DNA of 64,000 bases from Maribellus sp. YY47. GTDB taxonomy: Bacteria; Bacteroidota; Bacteroidia; Bacteroidales; Prolixibacteraceae. The notes beneath the pieces were generated by a model, which saw only the letters and a list, made by a program, of their open reading frames with translations, did not search any database and was not told the origin of the DNA. This document shows, one piece after another, positions 44,924-54,968 of this stretch. A program made the translations under genes and the position numbers. The first letter of the stretch is position 1. Every line of letters begins with the position of its first letter. The stretch is from positions 186,001 to 250,000 of the forward strand of contig NZ_JALGYW010000004.1 in assembly GCF_023111095.1 (NCBI RefSeq). Reading direction: 5' to 3'.

Positions 44924-47197
44924 ATGAAAAAATATATTTCAAAACTATTTACAGTGTTTGTCTCAGTGTTAGGCTTAGTTTCCTGTGCCGACCTGGATAT
45001 TCCATCTGATGGACGAATGACGCTAAATGACATTTTCATGGATTATTATTCCACCAGAAATTACTTTAACAGATGTAGTGACTATATGCCGCAGGTTGGT
45101 TTTTCTTACGAAAATACCCCGTTGGCTTCGTTTTGCGATGAAGCACACGATGCCAGCGACGGCGTAAGCGGTGCTGTAAACGATTGGTATAACAACCGGA
45201 CATCGTCATCAAACAATCCATTAGCATCGGGAGGCGATCCCTGGAGTCGTTATTTTGAGGGTATTCGGAAATGCAACACTTTTCTGGAGAGTATAAACGA
45301 TCCAACTGTTGCTACTGCAAATATTGATGAAGAGGAGAAAAATGGCTGGATTGGTGAAGTTTATACCTTACGGGCATTTTATTATCTTCAATTAATAAAA
45401 CGATATGGTGGTGTACCTATCATTGATGCACCTTACGAAATTACCTACGATTTTTCGCAAGATAGCCGTGCTACATTTGAAGCATGTGTAGATTTTATTT
45501 TGGCTGATTGCGACAGAGCTCTTGAAATTCCGGAGAGCAGTGTCTCGACCATCGGTTTTAGATGGGATATTAGTGATAATGAACGAGGTCATGTCACACG
45601 TGCGTTTGCATATGCCGTAAAATCGCAGGCAGCATTATACGCAGCCAGTCCGCTTTGGTATGAGCAGGGGAGCAAATACACCTGGGATAAAGTCACTGAA
45701 ATTACAAAAGAAGCACTTGACGAATGTTTGGCTCATGGATTTGAACTTTTCGATATTACTCCAAACGCAGATATTGCTCAAAATGCTTATGCTTATTATT
45801 TTATTAATCGTTCCGATCCAAGCCGCTCGGTGGATAAGGAAACGATATTTGAAACTACATCTTCCCGCACAAATGTATGGAAATACGCAGGAACGCCCAT
45901 TACAGAGGGAGCTTTAAAGGCAGGCGCTGGTCCTTCTCAGGAACTGGTTGACGCCTATGGAATGCAGGCAACAGGTGAAATGCCGGTTTTGGGATATTTC
46001 GATGCCAGCCATTTGCAGCCAATCATAAACGCCAGTGCCGGGTACGATCCTGCTAATCCATACGAAGGAAGGGACCCACGCTTTTATGCTTCTGTTTACT
46101 ACAATAACTCGCCACGTTCACTAACTACCGGGAATATCGATAAGGATTTGTTTCCCTTAAGTTTTACTTCAACGATCAACAATATAACTGCAACTAAAAA
46201 TGGTGACGAAGTAACTTTGGCAACAACAGGTAGTGATCCATGGATATTCACGACAACTTTAACCCGTCCGTTAACTGCAGGAGACAGTCGTGTTGTTTCG
46301 TTCGAATATAAAAGTAACAAATCAATTACTGATTCTGAGTTTTTCTTTTGTGTGGCTGGTGGCCCGCAGGGCGGAGTTGAATCAGGCCAGAATATTCACA
46401 TTCCACAGGCTTCTGAATGGACTCGGTTTGAATACGATTTAACGACCGCTATCAATACGTGGGGTTTTGGCGTTAATTCAAGTGGAGGTGCAAGTCCTGA
46501 AAATCATTTTCTACGTTTTGACGTAACAGGCGGAGCTGGATACGAAATTACAATCCGTAATTTCAGAATCGAATGTTTTACACTACCGCCGGCACCTACG
46601 CCAGTCGAAACTTTTGTCGGAGGGAACTGTGAGATATCGGATCGGGTAAATGAAATTACAAATACCAGAACCGGCTATTACATGCGTAAGTTTAATAACT
46701 ACAAATCGGGAGTAAATGTCGACCAGGATGGTTTGATGAAGATCTTCAGACTTGGTGAACTGTACCTGAATTTTGCAGAGGCAGCTTATCAATCAGTAGG
46801 TCCCGATGCAGCTGTGCCGTCAACAGTGGGCGGATCTGCTATGTCTGCTCGCCAGGCTGTGAATACAATACGCGAACGTGCGGAAATGCCGCCTCTGCCG
46901 GCAGGTTTGTCAGAAAGCGAGTTTGAGGTGCGGTATCGCAATGAACGTCAGGTTGAAATGGCATTCGAAGAACACCGGTTCTTTGATGTTCGCAGGTGGA
47001 AAATTCTGAATGAAACAGATGGTTTCGTTACCGGAATGAAAATTACCCAGGAAGGCGATTCTTATACATATACACGTATTAAGCTGGAAGATAGAGGTAC
47101 TAATGCTGACAAGTACTTAAGGTACCCAATCGATCAGTCTGAAGTGTCAAAAATGGAGAGCTACACCGGTACCAGCTGGCAAAATCCAGGTTGGTAA
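44924..47197 (+). CDS. susD: second SusD/RagB lipoprotein with an inserted beta-sandwich-like module
   Basis: 757 residues, about 150 longer than the first SusD. Lipobox VSC at Cys21. SusD features include YLQLIKRYGGVPI, RNERQVEMAFEEHRFFDVRRW near 680, and WQNPGW at the end. Between DPRFYAS (about 384) and TRTGYYMRKF (about 580) an insertion of about 150 residues (core about 417-551, nt about 46,170-46,577) matches the N-terminal module of the DUF5722-like protein at 54,969: TTGxDPW, VxFEYKS, WTRFEYDL, HFLRFDV, IRNFRIE. Probably a glycan-binding insert. Confidence 0.93.
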   Translation: MKKYISKLFTVFVSVLGLVSCADLDIPSDGRMTLNDIFMDYYSTRNYFNRCSDYMPQVGFSYENTPLASFCDEAHDASDGVSGAVNDWYNNRTSSSNNPLASGGDPWSRYFEGIRKCNTFLESINDPTVATANIDEEEKNGWIGEVYTLRAFYYLQLIKRYGGVPIIDAPYEITYDFSQDSRATFEACVDFILADCDRALEIPESSVSTIGFRWDISDNERGHVTRAFAYAVKSQAALYAASPLWYEQGSKYTWDKVTEITKEALDECLAHGFELFDITPNADIAQNAYAYYFINRSDPSRSVDKETIFETTSSRTNVWKYAGTPITEGALKAGAGPSQELVDAYGMQATGEMPVLGYFDASHLQPIINASAGYDPANPYEGRDPRFYASVYYNNSPRSLTTGNIDKDLFPLSFTSTINNITATKNGDEVTLATTGSDPWIFTTTLTRPLTAGDSRVVSFEYKSNKSITDSEFFFCVAGGPQGGVESGQNIHIPQASEWTRFEYDLTTAINTWGFGVNSSGGASPENHFLRFDVTGGAGYEITIRNFRIECFTLPPAPTPVETFVGGNCEISDRVNEITNTRTGYYMRKFNNYKSGVNVDQDGLMKIFRLGELYLNFAEAAYQSVGPDAAVPSTVGGSAMSARQAVNTIRERAEMPPLPAGLSESEFEVRYRNERQVEMAFEEHRFFDVRRWKILNETDGFVTGMKITQEGDSYTYTRIKLEDRGTNADKYLRYPIDQSEVSKMESYTGTSWQNPGW
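46170..46577 (+). other. inserted module in the second SusD, shared with the DUF5722-like lipoprotein
   Basis: About 136 residues. Anchors shared with residues about 46-176 of the 54,969 protein, in the same order: TTG-x-DP followed by an aromatic residue, FEY-x-S, S-x-W-x-x-F-x-x-DL, H-x-LR-x-DF or DV, RN followed by a strand. Ends just before the SusD fold resumes. May be a DUF4972-type domain; not confirmed. Confidence 0.7.
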
Positions 47198-47587
47198 GTT
47201 CATATCTTGTTTAGATGTAGTGTAATATTGAAAATGAGAAAGAGCAGCCAATTGGCTGCCCTTTTCTCATGATCAAAACACGATATTTTCCAGTTAAACC
47301 TAATGCTTTGTAAACGAACCTCTTTCTTTTTGAAAGAGCGTTCGACGCAAAGTTTCTACTACTGCCACTGTTGTCATTCGTATAATTTTAAACGACTTGA
47401 ATATTAAAAAAGTAATATCATTGAAGGTATTCTTGTTTGGTCTTTCAAGATGAGCAGATTCGTCTATCGGTGCATTTTGCAGTTATAATTTTTCCTGAAT
47501 TTGCCGATTCGCAGAACTCGTTAATCCTGAAAAACATCATGTATAAACAGGCTGCACCTATAAAATGGCACATTAATTTAAAAATGA
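47198..47587. other. 390-base gap with an attenuator-like hairpin after the second SusD
   Basis: At 47234-47269 the arms ATGAGAA...GCAGCC and GGCTGC...TTTCTCAT form a strong hairpin around an AATT loop; the tail is TTTTCTC, not a full T run, so termination may be partial. The remaining 300 bases show no clear gene or consensus promoter. Confidence 0.55.
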
Positions 47588-47605
47588 TTGGCTAACAGAA
47601 AACTT

Positions 47606-49528
47606 ATGAATAAGCGATACAAAAAGGATTCAAGTAAGAGGGACCGATATAGATTAAGGTGCTTGATGGTGCTTTTTTGCTGTATGCTTATTTGTTCCGC
47701 AAAAGCCGGCGACAAAAACAAAGTTCAGGACAAATTTTCGGTACTGCCTTCGGGGGCCGTACAATTGGATGGATATTTAGACGGTTATATTCAGAAATCA
47801 ATAAAAAACTGGAACAAAGGAGTGGTTCCTTATGCCTCTTTTGTTGATTTCTTTAGAAACGGCAGGCCTCAGTTTGCTTTAGGCGAAATGTGGGGTAAAG
47901 CGGTCCGCTCCGGCTGTATGTTTTACCGCTACACGCAAGATCCGGAATTAAAACGTATAATGGAGGCAACGGTAAAAGACTTGCTCTCTGCGCAACGTGC
48001 AGACGGAAGTATCAGTTGTATTGAACCTGAAAAACAACCCGATGCCAGCGATTTGTGGGAGCGAAAATATGTAATGCTCGGACTGGAAGAATATTACGAA
48101 TGGGTAAATCCCGATCCGGCAGTTTTAAACGCTTTAATAAAACATGCCGATAATATTATATACTTAATCGGACATGCTCCAAAAACAGAAATTACCGATG
48201 TGGGCTGGAGTGCAACAAACATTGGTTACGAAGCATGTCATGTTGAGTCAAGCACTTTGTTCGAGCCTTTTATGCGTTTGTACAAGTGGACAAATGAGCA
48301 ACGTTATTTAGATTTTGCGAGCTATATTTTCGAAGCAGGAGGTACGAAAAACTACAATGTTTTTGAGATGGCGCTCAATAATGTAGAACCCTATAAAATG
48401 GCCGGGCATTATCCAAAAGCCTACGAAACAACGTCATTATTTGAAGGCTTGGTTGAATACTACCGGGTGACTCAAAATCCCGAAGTGCTGCAAATGATTC
48501 AAAACTATTTTAATAATGTCAGGACCAAAGAGATAACGATAATTGGTAACGGAGGGAGCGACCAGCCCTATCATCCGATGGTTGCCGGAGAAGCCTGGGG
48601 AAATACCGCGGTAGAGCAAACCAATCCTGACATTACCCGTATGATGGAAACTTGCGTTGGCGTTACCTGGATGAAGTTCTGCAGCCAGGTTTCACGGCTT
48701 ACAGGAACGTCATCGGCCATGGATGAAATCGAGAAATATGTTTACAACGGATTAATTGGTGCGATGAAACCGGAAGGCGATGGCTTCAGTTATGTAAATC
48801 TGCTGAATGGAACCAAAGTTAATGGCGAAGGCTGGGGCTGGATGTTCGATAGTCTTCATGTAACTTGTTGCAACCTGAATGGACCGATGGGGCTTGCCTA
48901 CTTACCCTACGTGGCGGTTATGCGCACCGATGAAGGTCCGGTTGTGAATCTCTACAATACTGCAACAGCTGATTTTGTTACTGCCAAAGGAACAACGGTA
49001 CAATTAAAAATCGAAACGGACTTTCCTCGTTCAGGGCTGGTGAAAATTAAAATTTTATCGGATAAACCGGCATCTTTCCCGGTGATGCTTCGTATTCCCG
49101 GTTGGAGTGAAAAAACGAGTTTGAGTGTCAATAATAAGCCGGTGGAAGTGACTCCCGGTACTTATGCTGAAATCCGGAGGAAATGGAATCCGGGCGATGA
49201 AATGGAACTGCAGCTCGATATGCGTTGTCGTATTGTTGATGCACCAAAAGGGAGTAACCGTGCCGGCGATCATTTTAACGCATTGATTCGCGGTCCGATC
49301 GTTTTAGCCCGAGATGAGAACATCGATGAAAATTACAATCAGCCGGTAAATATTGTTTCCGAGGATGGTTATGTGAATATTATGCCCGGGAAAAGTTCAG
49401 ATGGTGCCGACTCTGGGATGGAGTTCCGGGTGCCTGTTGAAGGGGGCTTTATTACGGTTGTTGACTATGCATCGGTTAACAACTGGAACGGCAAACACAT
49501 TTGTACTTGGCTGCCAACAGCTGAGTAG
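47606..49528 (+). CDS. GH127-like beta-L-arabinofuranosidase
   Basis: 640 residues from ATG 47606 (frame open from a TTG at 47588). Signal peptide (about 17-35, CSAKAG). A DUF1680-type (alpha/alpha)6 barrel with a beta-sandwich C-terminus. The zinc-thiol site of GH127 is visible: E348-x-C350 and adjacent C421-C422, spaced as in HypBA1 (E338, C340, C417, C418; C417 is the nucleophile). Removes terminal beta-L-arabinofuranose. Close family GH146 shares this site, so the subfamily is not certain. First enzyme after the SusCD genes. Confidence 0.85.
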   Translation: MNKRYKKDSSKRDRYRLRCLMVLFCCMLICSAKAGDKNKVQDKFSVLPSGAVQLDGYLDGYIQKSIKNWNKGVVPYASFVDFFRNGRPQFALGEMWGKAVRSGCMFYRYTQDPELKRIMEATVKDLLSAQRADGSISCIEPEKQPDASDLWERKYVMLGLEEYYEWVNPDPAVLNALIKHADNIIYLIGHAPKTEITDVGWSATNIGYEACHVESSTLFEPFMRLYKWTNEQRYLDFASYIFEAGGTKNYNVFEMALNNVEPYKMAGHYPKAYETTSLFEGLVEYYRVTQNPEVLQMIQNYFNNVRTKEITIIGNGGSDQPYHPMVAGEAWGNTAVEQTNPDITRMMETCVGVTWMKFCSQVSRLTGTSSAMDEIEKYVYNGLIGAMKPEGDGFSYVNLLNGTKVNGEGWGWMFDSLHVTCCNLNGPMGLAYLPYVAVMRTDEGPVVNLYNTATADFVTAKGTTVQLKIETDFPRSGLVKIKILSDKPASFPVMLRIPGWSEKTSLSVNNKPVEVTPGTYAEIRRKWNPGDEMELQLDMRCRIVDAPKGSNRAGDHFNALIRGPIVLARDENIDENYNQPVNIVSEDGYVNIMPGKSSDGADSGMEFRVPVEGGFITVVDYASVNNWNGKHICTWLPTAE

Positions 49529-49588
49529 TAGTAGTAAGGCTAATAGTTTGAAACGGTCAAAAAAAATACAGACGAAATTAGATGAACG

Positions 49589-51904
49589 ATGAAACAAACC
49601 ATTAACATAATCCTGTTTTATTCGGCCTGCATGTTTTTATCCATTGTAAGCCTGGCTCAGCAAGCCGGTAAAAACAAGGCAGCAATTCCATCGTTTAGTA
49701 AAAAGTTAGCTCATCTTCCCGATGATATTCAACCGGTAATTGGTGCGTGGTTTTGGGGCGAAAATGATTTTACTGCTGATGGTTACAAAGCATCTGTTGA
49801 TATGTTTGAAAGCTATTCGTGTTACGATCTCCTTGCTGTTGGCATCCGACGTTCCGGACACGATATTACAGATATTGATGTTCATAACCAGGTTAAACGG
49901 GCTGCTGAATACGCTCATGAAAAGGGATTAAAATTGGCCCTCGAACTGGATCCCAGAATAGCACGGCATAAGTTTCAGGCAATGTATCCCGATGAGTTGC
50001 AGCAATCATTGTGGCTTCAGGAAGTGCCGCTTTCAGAAAATGAAGCCGTTTCAACCATTGTAAAAAGTATTGACCTTTCCGATCACATGACTGGAAATAA
50101 AGTTCCGTATGTTTCGTTAAGCGGAGCCTTGCTGCGTGTGTATTCTTATACAAAAACTTCTGATGGGATCGATCCAAATACTCTTCAGGATATTAGCGAC
50201 GAATGTAAGATAACCGTGTCGACAAAAGATTCGCTCGTGGTGAAACTGCCCGCAAAGCACGGATACAAAGAGCTTCGTGCCTGTGTAATGGTAACGTTTA
50301 CACATCTTTATCCTGATGTTTTTGCTCCGCATTTAATCGAGTTTACACGTAATATTATTGACGCTTATGCCGATGTCCCCCTGGCAGGAGGCATGAGAGA
50401 CGAATGGGGATTTCCGCCAAGTACGCCTGCCGACCGAATGGCTGGCGGGAATCATTTTTGGTATTCGAACCATTATGCCGAAGCGTATGCTAAAAAGACG
50501 GGAGGACGGGAGCTGTTGGCCGACTGCTTGCTGATGTATGCCGGAATAAAAGGAAAAGAAGCGGAACGTTACGGCGTAATCAATGCCTATATGGAACTGA
50601 ATCGTGAACGTAACATTGAGTTGGAAAACGATTTCTACGAAAACATAAAAAAGGTTTTTGGACCGGATGCTGCAGTGGTGACCCATCCCACCTGGTTTCC
50701 CTATCCCAATAAGCTGGAGGCAAAAAAGAACGGTCTTTATTGGTGGGCAGCAAAGCGTGACTGGGCGCAAACCGATGAGGTGACTCCGTTTGCGGCACGA
50801 ACTGCGGTCGCAAAAAAATGGGGAAGTCCGGTGTGGTACAACCAGTATTATGGAACACAACGGGAAGCCTACGAAGACGAACTTTGGAGTTCAGTATTGG
50901 CCGGAGGAAGAATAAACTATCATCCGCTATATCCTAGCGATAAAAGCAGGCAGGAAAAGTACACCGAGTTGCTTAAAGGTGAGTTAATGCAGGGGGAGAG
51001 CCGGGTCCGACTATTGAATTTTATAAGCGAGAGCCCCTTGAATTGTCCGGTCGCTGTTGTTTTCGGCCATCCTTCGGCAATGAACTGGGCGGGACCGTAT
51101 GCCGAAGATTTGGGAATGACACTGATTAATCGTTTGTGGAGTGAGGGGATTCCTGCCGATTTGATTCCAACCAGCGAAATTGAAAACGAAAGCATGCAAA
51201 TCGATGAAGATGGATGGATTACTTATGGAAGTCAGCGCTATGCTGCCGTTGTTTTATACCATCCCGAATTTGAGAAAAACTCAACATCAACATTTTTTCA
51301 AGAGGCCTCAACCGGACAAACGAACCTGTTTCGGATCGGGAACTGGACACGCGATTTTAACGGACAACTTTTTGATGGAAACGCGGCTTTGCCTTCAACA
51401 ATGAAAATTTCAGAAAACATTGAAGACCTGATTAAAAAAGTTCAAAAAATTCTGAAAAAGCAAAAAATCGAGTTGCAGACACCTGCTTCACGCTTGCTTT
51501 CAGGATTTGGTTATGCTTCCAATACTCCGCCAACTCAGGGATTTTGTCGATTGATCGATGGTACCCTTATCCAGGTGGCGGCGATAAATCATCCGTCAGG
51601 CGATCCAATTGAATCTAAAATGAAAGTTGGAAAATACGAAGTTGTTTTTAATGCACTTGGAGTTGCAGCAGTACGGCTGGATGATAATGGACAGCTGGAG
51701 GCTCTTGCAGCTGGTGGATTGACCTTTTTTAAAACCGGTAATTTATCGATCAGGTTGGATAAGCCGGTTGATCTCGCAATATGGACTAACGACAAGGGAG
51801 AGCTGGAAGGAGTGATTCAAGGTGAAGTTGAAGATGTGCCTCAGGCTCTGCTCGATATTACTCAAAACTGGACCTACATAAACAGTCCTTTAAAATTTGA
51901 CTAA
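49589..51904 (+). CDS. exported protein of no recognised family, candidate glycoside hydrolase
   Basis: 771 residues, signal peptide about 1-24 (LAQQ). N-terminal part (about 45-430) alternates beta strands and helices as in a TIM barrel: VIGAWFWGEND, AAEYAHEKGLKLALELDP, then AGGMRDEWGF (Asp271-Glu272), VVTHPTWFPYP and WYNQYYG. The middle (about 470-600) has VVFGHPSAMNWAGPYAED and VLYHPEF like the beta-galactosidase trimerisation-type domain. C-terminal beta strands. It resembles GH42/GH10-like layouts but no family can be named. Position in the PUL supports a glycosidase; Glu272 is one candidate catalytic acid. Confidence 0.6.
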   Translation: MKQTINIILFYSACMFLSIVSLAQQAGKNKAAIPSFSKKLAHLPDDIQPVIGAWFWGENDFTADGYKASVDMFESYSCYDLLAVGIRRSGHDITDIDVHNQVKRAAEYAHEKGLKLALELDPRIARHKFQAMYPDELQQSLWLQEVPLSENEAVSTIVKSIDLSDHMTGNKVPYVSLSGALLRVYSYTKTSDGIDPNTLQDISDECKITVSTKDSLVVKLPAKHGYKELRACVMVTFTHLYPDVFAPHLIEFTRNIIDAYADVPLAGGMRDEWGFPPSTPADRMAGGNHFWYSNHYAEAYAKKTGGRELLADCLLMYAGIKGKEAERYGVINAYMELNRERNIELENDFYENIKKVFGPDAAVVTHPTWFPYPNKLEAKKNGLYWWAAKRDWAQTDEVTPFAARTAVAKKWGSPVWYNQYYGTQREAYEDELWSSVLAGGRINYHPLYPSDKSRQEKYTELLKGELMQGESRVRLLNFISESPLNCPVAVVFGHPSAMNWAGPYAEDLGMTLINRLWSEGIPADLIPTSEIENESMQIDEDGWITYGSQRYAAVVLYHPEFEKNSTSTFFQEASTGQTNLFRIGNWTRDFNGQLFDGNAALPSTMKISENIEDLIKKVQKILKKQKIELQTPASRLLSGFGYASNTPPTQGFCRLIDGTLIQVAAINHPSGDPIESKMKVGKYEVVFNALGVAAVRLDDNGQLEALAAGGLTFFKTGNLSIRLDKPVDLAIWTNDKGELEGVIQGEVEDVPQALLDITQNWTYINSPLKFD

Positions 51905-51974
51905 ATAAAGTAAGGAGGTGAATCAAGGCGTTCACTGTCAATATCAAAAATGAATAATCAATAAAAATCGAACG

Positions 51975-52946
51975 ATGAATAATTGCCAATCCAATTTAAA
52001 TCTGAAAAGAATATTGAGTTTACTATTCCTGTGTCTGCAGCTTCCGCTGTTTTCGCAGTGTAGCAATAATGAACCGGCGGCGGTTGTGGTCGTCGAAAGC
52101 ACTAAACCTGTTATCGACAACGAAGTACTGACATTGAAACTCGATTTAACCCGCGGCGGTGCCATTTCCTATTTGTCGTTGTCGGGCAAAGACCGGAGTA
52201 TAGTAAATATTTTTGATGAAGGCCGTTACATTCAGCAATCGTATTATGCGGGCAAAAGTGTAAACCGGCAGGACGAAGGACAATCGGCAAGCTGGTCGCC
52301 TTGGAGTTGGAACCCGATACAGGTAGGCGATGCTTTTCGAAATCGTGCTGAAATCCTCGATTTTCAGAAGTCGGAAAATGAAATTTATGTAAAATGCATA
52401 CCCATGCAATGGGATATGAACAATAAACCGGCAGAGGCCGAAATGGAACAGTGGACCACGCTGGATGGAAATGTGTTGAAAGTAAAGAATCGCCTGACGT
52501 GTCACCGCACCGATACCATTTACGGAGAGGGAATTTTAAATGATCAGGAATTGCCGGCAGTTTACCCGATTTCTGCCCTGAGTAAGCTGTACAGTTACAT
52601 GGGCGACGCCCCGTTTACGGGTGCCGATATCACGCAGCTCGAAGTTGTAAATCTTGCCAGCGGCTTTTGGGGAATTTACAACAATGTGCCGGAAAACTGG
52701 ATGGCTTTTGTTGATGATTCCGGGTGGGGGATGGCTGTTTATAATCCACAGTGTATCCGCTTTTTAGCCGGAATGTCGGGCACTCCGGGCGCTGAAGCTG
52801 ACGAAGCTCCTACATCGTATATCGCTCCGGTAAAAAAAGCAACCTTGAATAAAAACAGCGTGTACGAATATGAATATTACATCGTGGTAGGTACGCTTAC
52901 CGATATCCGCAAAAAGATTTACGAATTGCATTTGGATAAAAATTAA
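51975..52946 (+). CDS. exported beta-sandwich (galactose-mutarotase-like) protein
   Basis: 323 residues with a signal peptide (about 10-30; FSQC could also be a lipobox, but Gln at -1 is unusual). LDLTRGGAISYLSLSG, FDEGRYIQQSYYAGK and WSWNPIQVGD are features of the aldose-epimerase/galactose-mutarotase-like supersandwich found in some lyases and epimerases. No metal site or family catalytic motif is sure. Gap to the next gene is 5 bases, so coupled with the six-hairpin protein. Confidence 0.55.
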   Translation: MNNCQSNLNLKRILSLLFLCLQLPLFSQCSNNEPAAVVVVESTKPVIDNEVLTLKLDLTRGGAISYLSLSGKDRSIVNIFDEGRYIQQSYYAGKSVNRQDEGQSASWSPWSWNPIQVGDAFRNRAEILDFQKSENEIYVKCIPMQWDMNNKPAEAEMEQWTTLDGNVLKVKNRLTCHRTDTIYGEGILNDQELPAVYPISALSKLYSYMGDAPFTGADITQLEVVNLASGFWGIYNNVPENWMAFVDDSGWGMAVYNPQCIRFLAGMSGTPGAEADEAPTSYIAPVKKATLNKNSVYEYEYYIVVGTLTDIRKKIYELHLDKN

Positions 52947-52951
52947 AAATA

Positions 52952-54961
52952 ATGAAACCCAAAAGGCGAAATAGGTACGGTAGATTGTTTCTGGTTAGTT
53001 GTTTCTGGTTGGTTTTTGGGAGTTGTTTCACTTCCGGAGCTCAGGAAAACAGCGGTAAACATTGTCTGGGAAATGGAAATTACTGTGTTTATGCCAACGG
53101 GGTTGATATTCAACAGGTGTTTGGCCCTCCTTACAGCACTCCGTCCTTTTTTAATTCATCGTTGAGCACATCGGGTATTGAGGTTGAAACCAGCAGGGAA
53201 CCCGGAACTGATATTTATATACACAAGCTTTATAAAAACGGTAAAAAAGTTGGTACAATAACCGATTTTGTTCCCGCTGGAGTGGATTGTTTTTGCCGGA
53301 CTTCGGATTTAACCGAACCTGTATATTTCTCGCTGTCGGTTGAAAATCATCGCAATTCTGTTTCTGTAATCGATTATCCTCGACACGAAAAAGAGTTCGG
53401 GATCAATAATAGTTTGTTGGTTAGTGCTTTGCCGGGCGTATTTGTTTACAACGACTATCCAAGCCCGTTTGAGATTAACCACCAGATTGTAACAAACGGT
53501 TCGGTTCGTGTTTACCCCAGTGCCGACGATAAAATGGAGTATATGCTGAAATTTGGAGAGGGGAAAGGTGTTTTGTACCTGGTTGGAGGCCCGGCGTTTC
53601 AGCAGTTAAACAGCAATCTGGATAAAATCCTTCGCCAAAAACCGGAGGAATTGCTTTCAAATACCCGAGGAGACTGGCATAAATTCGTAACACAAAGAAC
53701 TGACTTTGCCCGGGAAATCGACGGACAGAATCCGGATAAAGCCGAACTGATGAAAGCGGTTGACGATGTGTCTGTTTTGCTGAGAACCCAACAAGGCGAA
53801 TCGGGTGGAGTATTGGCAGGGCATTACTATCACATGGCTTATGTGCGGGACGAATACGGTGTTTCGCGGGCCTTTTTGGCGCTGGGATACTACGATGAAG
53901 CACGTAAGATTCTGGATTTCTATTTCGATGTCTGGCAACGATTTGGTGTACTTTATAATGCACAGGCCATCGGTATTCCCGGTATTTTTCATAAACACGA
54001 AAACGACGAGGTCGAAATCACCGGTTATTTGCTCATTCAGGCATTTGATTACCTGAAGAAAACCGACGATAAAGCCTTTGTTAAAAAGATATTGCCTTTT
54101 CTGGAATGGAGCTGGGAGGTTCAAAAAAAGAACCTGGTCGATAACATGCTGCCCTTTAACGGCGATGAGACTTACATTGCAGGGGGACTGATTCCGCGCA
54201 AGGTTTTAAACGATGGTTCTGCCGAAGCTACCTTGCTTTTTGTTGAAGGAGGAACACGTTTATTACGATTTATTGAAAATGAACAACTAAAAGATGCCGC
54301 TTGGTTAAATGAAAACAACGACTTGCTCGATCAGGTCAAAGCCGGTTTCCGAAAGAATTTCATGAAAAATGGTCGTTTAATGGCCAACAATCCCTCGCGT
54401 GCAGAACATTGTGACTATCCTGAATTCAGATACGGAGTATGTCTGTACCCGGGGCATGGTGGCTATCGCGGAATTCTGAAACACCACAAAGGTTCCTTGT
54501 ATTTCTGTAAAGAATGCTATGGAAAAGTCAGCGACGGGATTGAGTCGGAGCCTTCGGATGAGTTTTTCCTTCCCTCGGTTTATCTGATGCCCATTTATGT
54601 GGATGCCGAATTATTTACGAACGAAGAAAAAGAGACGATGCTGAATGAGTTGGTGGCGCTTTACCAGCAAAAAGGACGTATAACGGTTGCACAGCAGGAA
54701 GGAAAATTGCTGGGATACGATTACGGCTTGTTTTTGTATGCCCTTACCTGGTTTAATCATCCACTGGCAAAAGATATTTACCTGAAAATGATGGATCTGC
54801 GCGACGAAACCGGAACATGGTGCGAATATTACCTCAACGATGTTCCGAACGGTTGCCGTTACCGCCCGTGGGAGAGCGGGATAAATATTGAAGCCGCAGT
54901 AAATTATGTGGAGGGGAATCAAATCACAAAAAATAGAGACGAAATTAATGACGTAAAATAG
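52952..54961 (+). CDS. exported six-hairpin glycosidase-like protein
   Basis: 669 residues with a signal peptide (about 10-34; ends SGAQ). N-terminal beta-sandwich (about 40-250) and C-terminal (alpha/alpha)6 barrel (about 260-650) as in GH15, GH63 and related families. Barrel signs: MAYVRDEYGVSRAFLALGYYDEAR (about 287-311), LNDGSAEATLLFVEGG, and RPWESGINIEAAV near the end (about 640-652). The Glu in WESG and the Asp-Glu in VRDEYG are catalytic candidates. Family not assigned. Translationally coupled to the 323-residue protein and to the DUF5722-like gene (7-base gap). Confidence 0.65.
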   Translation: MKPKRRNRYGRLFLVSCFWLVFGSCFTSGAQENSGKHCLGNGNYCVYANGVDIQQVFGPPYSTPSFFNSSLSTSGIEVETSREPGTDIYIHKLYKNGKKVGTITDFVPAGVDCFCRTSDLTEPVYFSLSVENHRNSVSVIDYPRHEKEFGINNSLLVSALPGVFVYNDYPSPFEINHQIVTNGSVRVYPSADDKMEYMLKFGEGKGVLYLVGGPAFQQLNSNLDKILRQKPEELLSNTRGDWHKFVTQRTDFAREIDGQNPDKAELMKAVDDVSVLLRTQQGESGGVLAGHYYHMAYVRDEYGVSRAFLALGYYDEARKILDFYFDVWQRFGVLYNAQAIGIPGIFHKHENDEVEITGYLLIQAFDYLKKTDDKAFVKKILPFLEWSWEVQKKNLVDNMLPFNGDETYIAGGLIPRKVLNDGSAEATLLFVEGGTRLLRFIENEQLKDAAWLNENNDLLDQVKAGFRKNFMKNGRLMANNPSRAEHCDYPEFRYGVCLYPGHGGYRGILKHHKGSLYFCKECYGKVSDGIESEPSDEFFLPSVYLMPIYVDAELFTNEEKETMLNELVALYQQKGRITVAQQEGKLLGYDYGLFLYALTWFNHPLAKDIYLKMMDLRDETGTWCEYYLNDVPNGCRYRPWESGINIEAAVNYVEGNQITKNRDEINDVK

Positions 54962-54968
54962 TGGAAGT

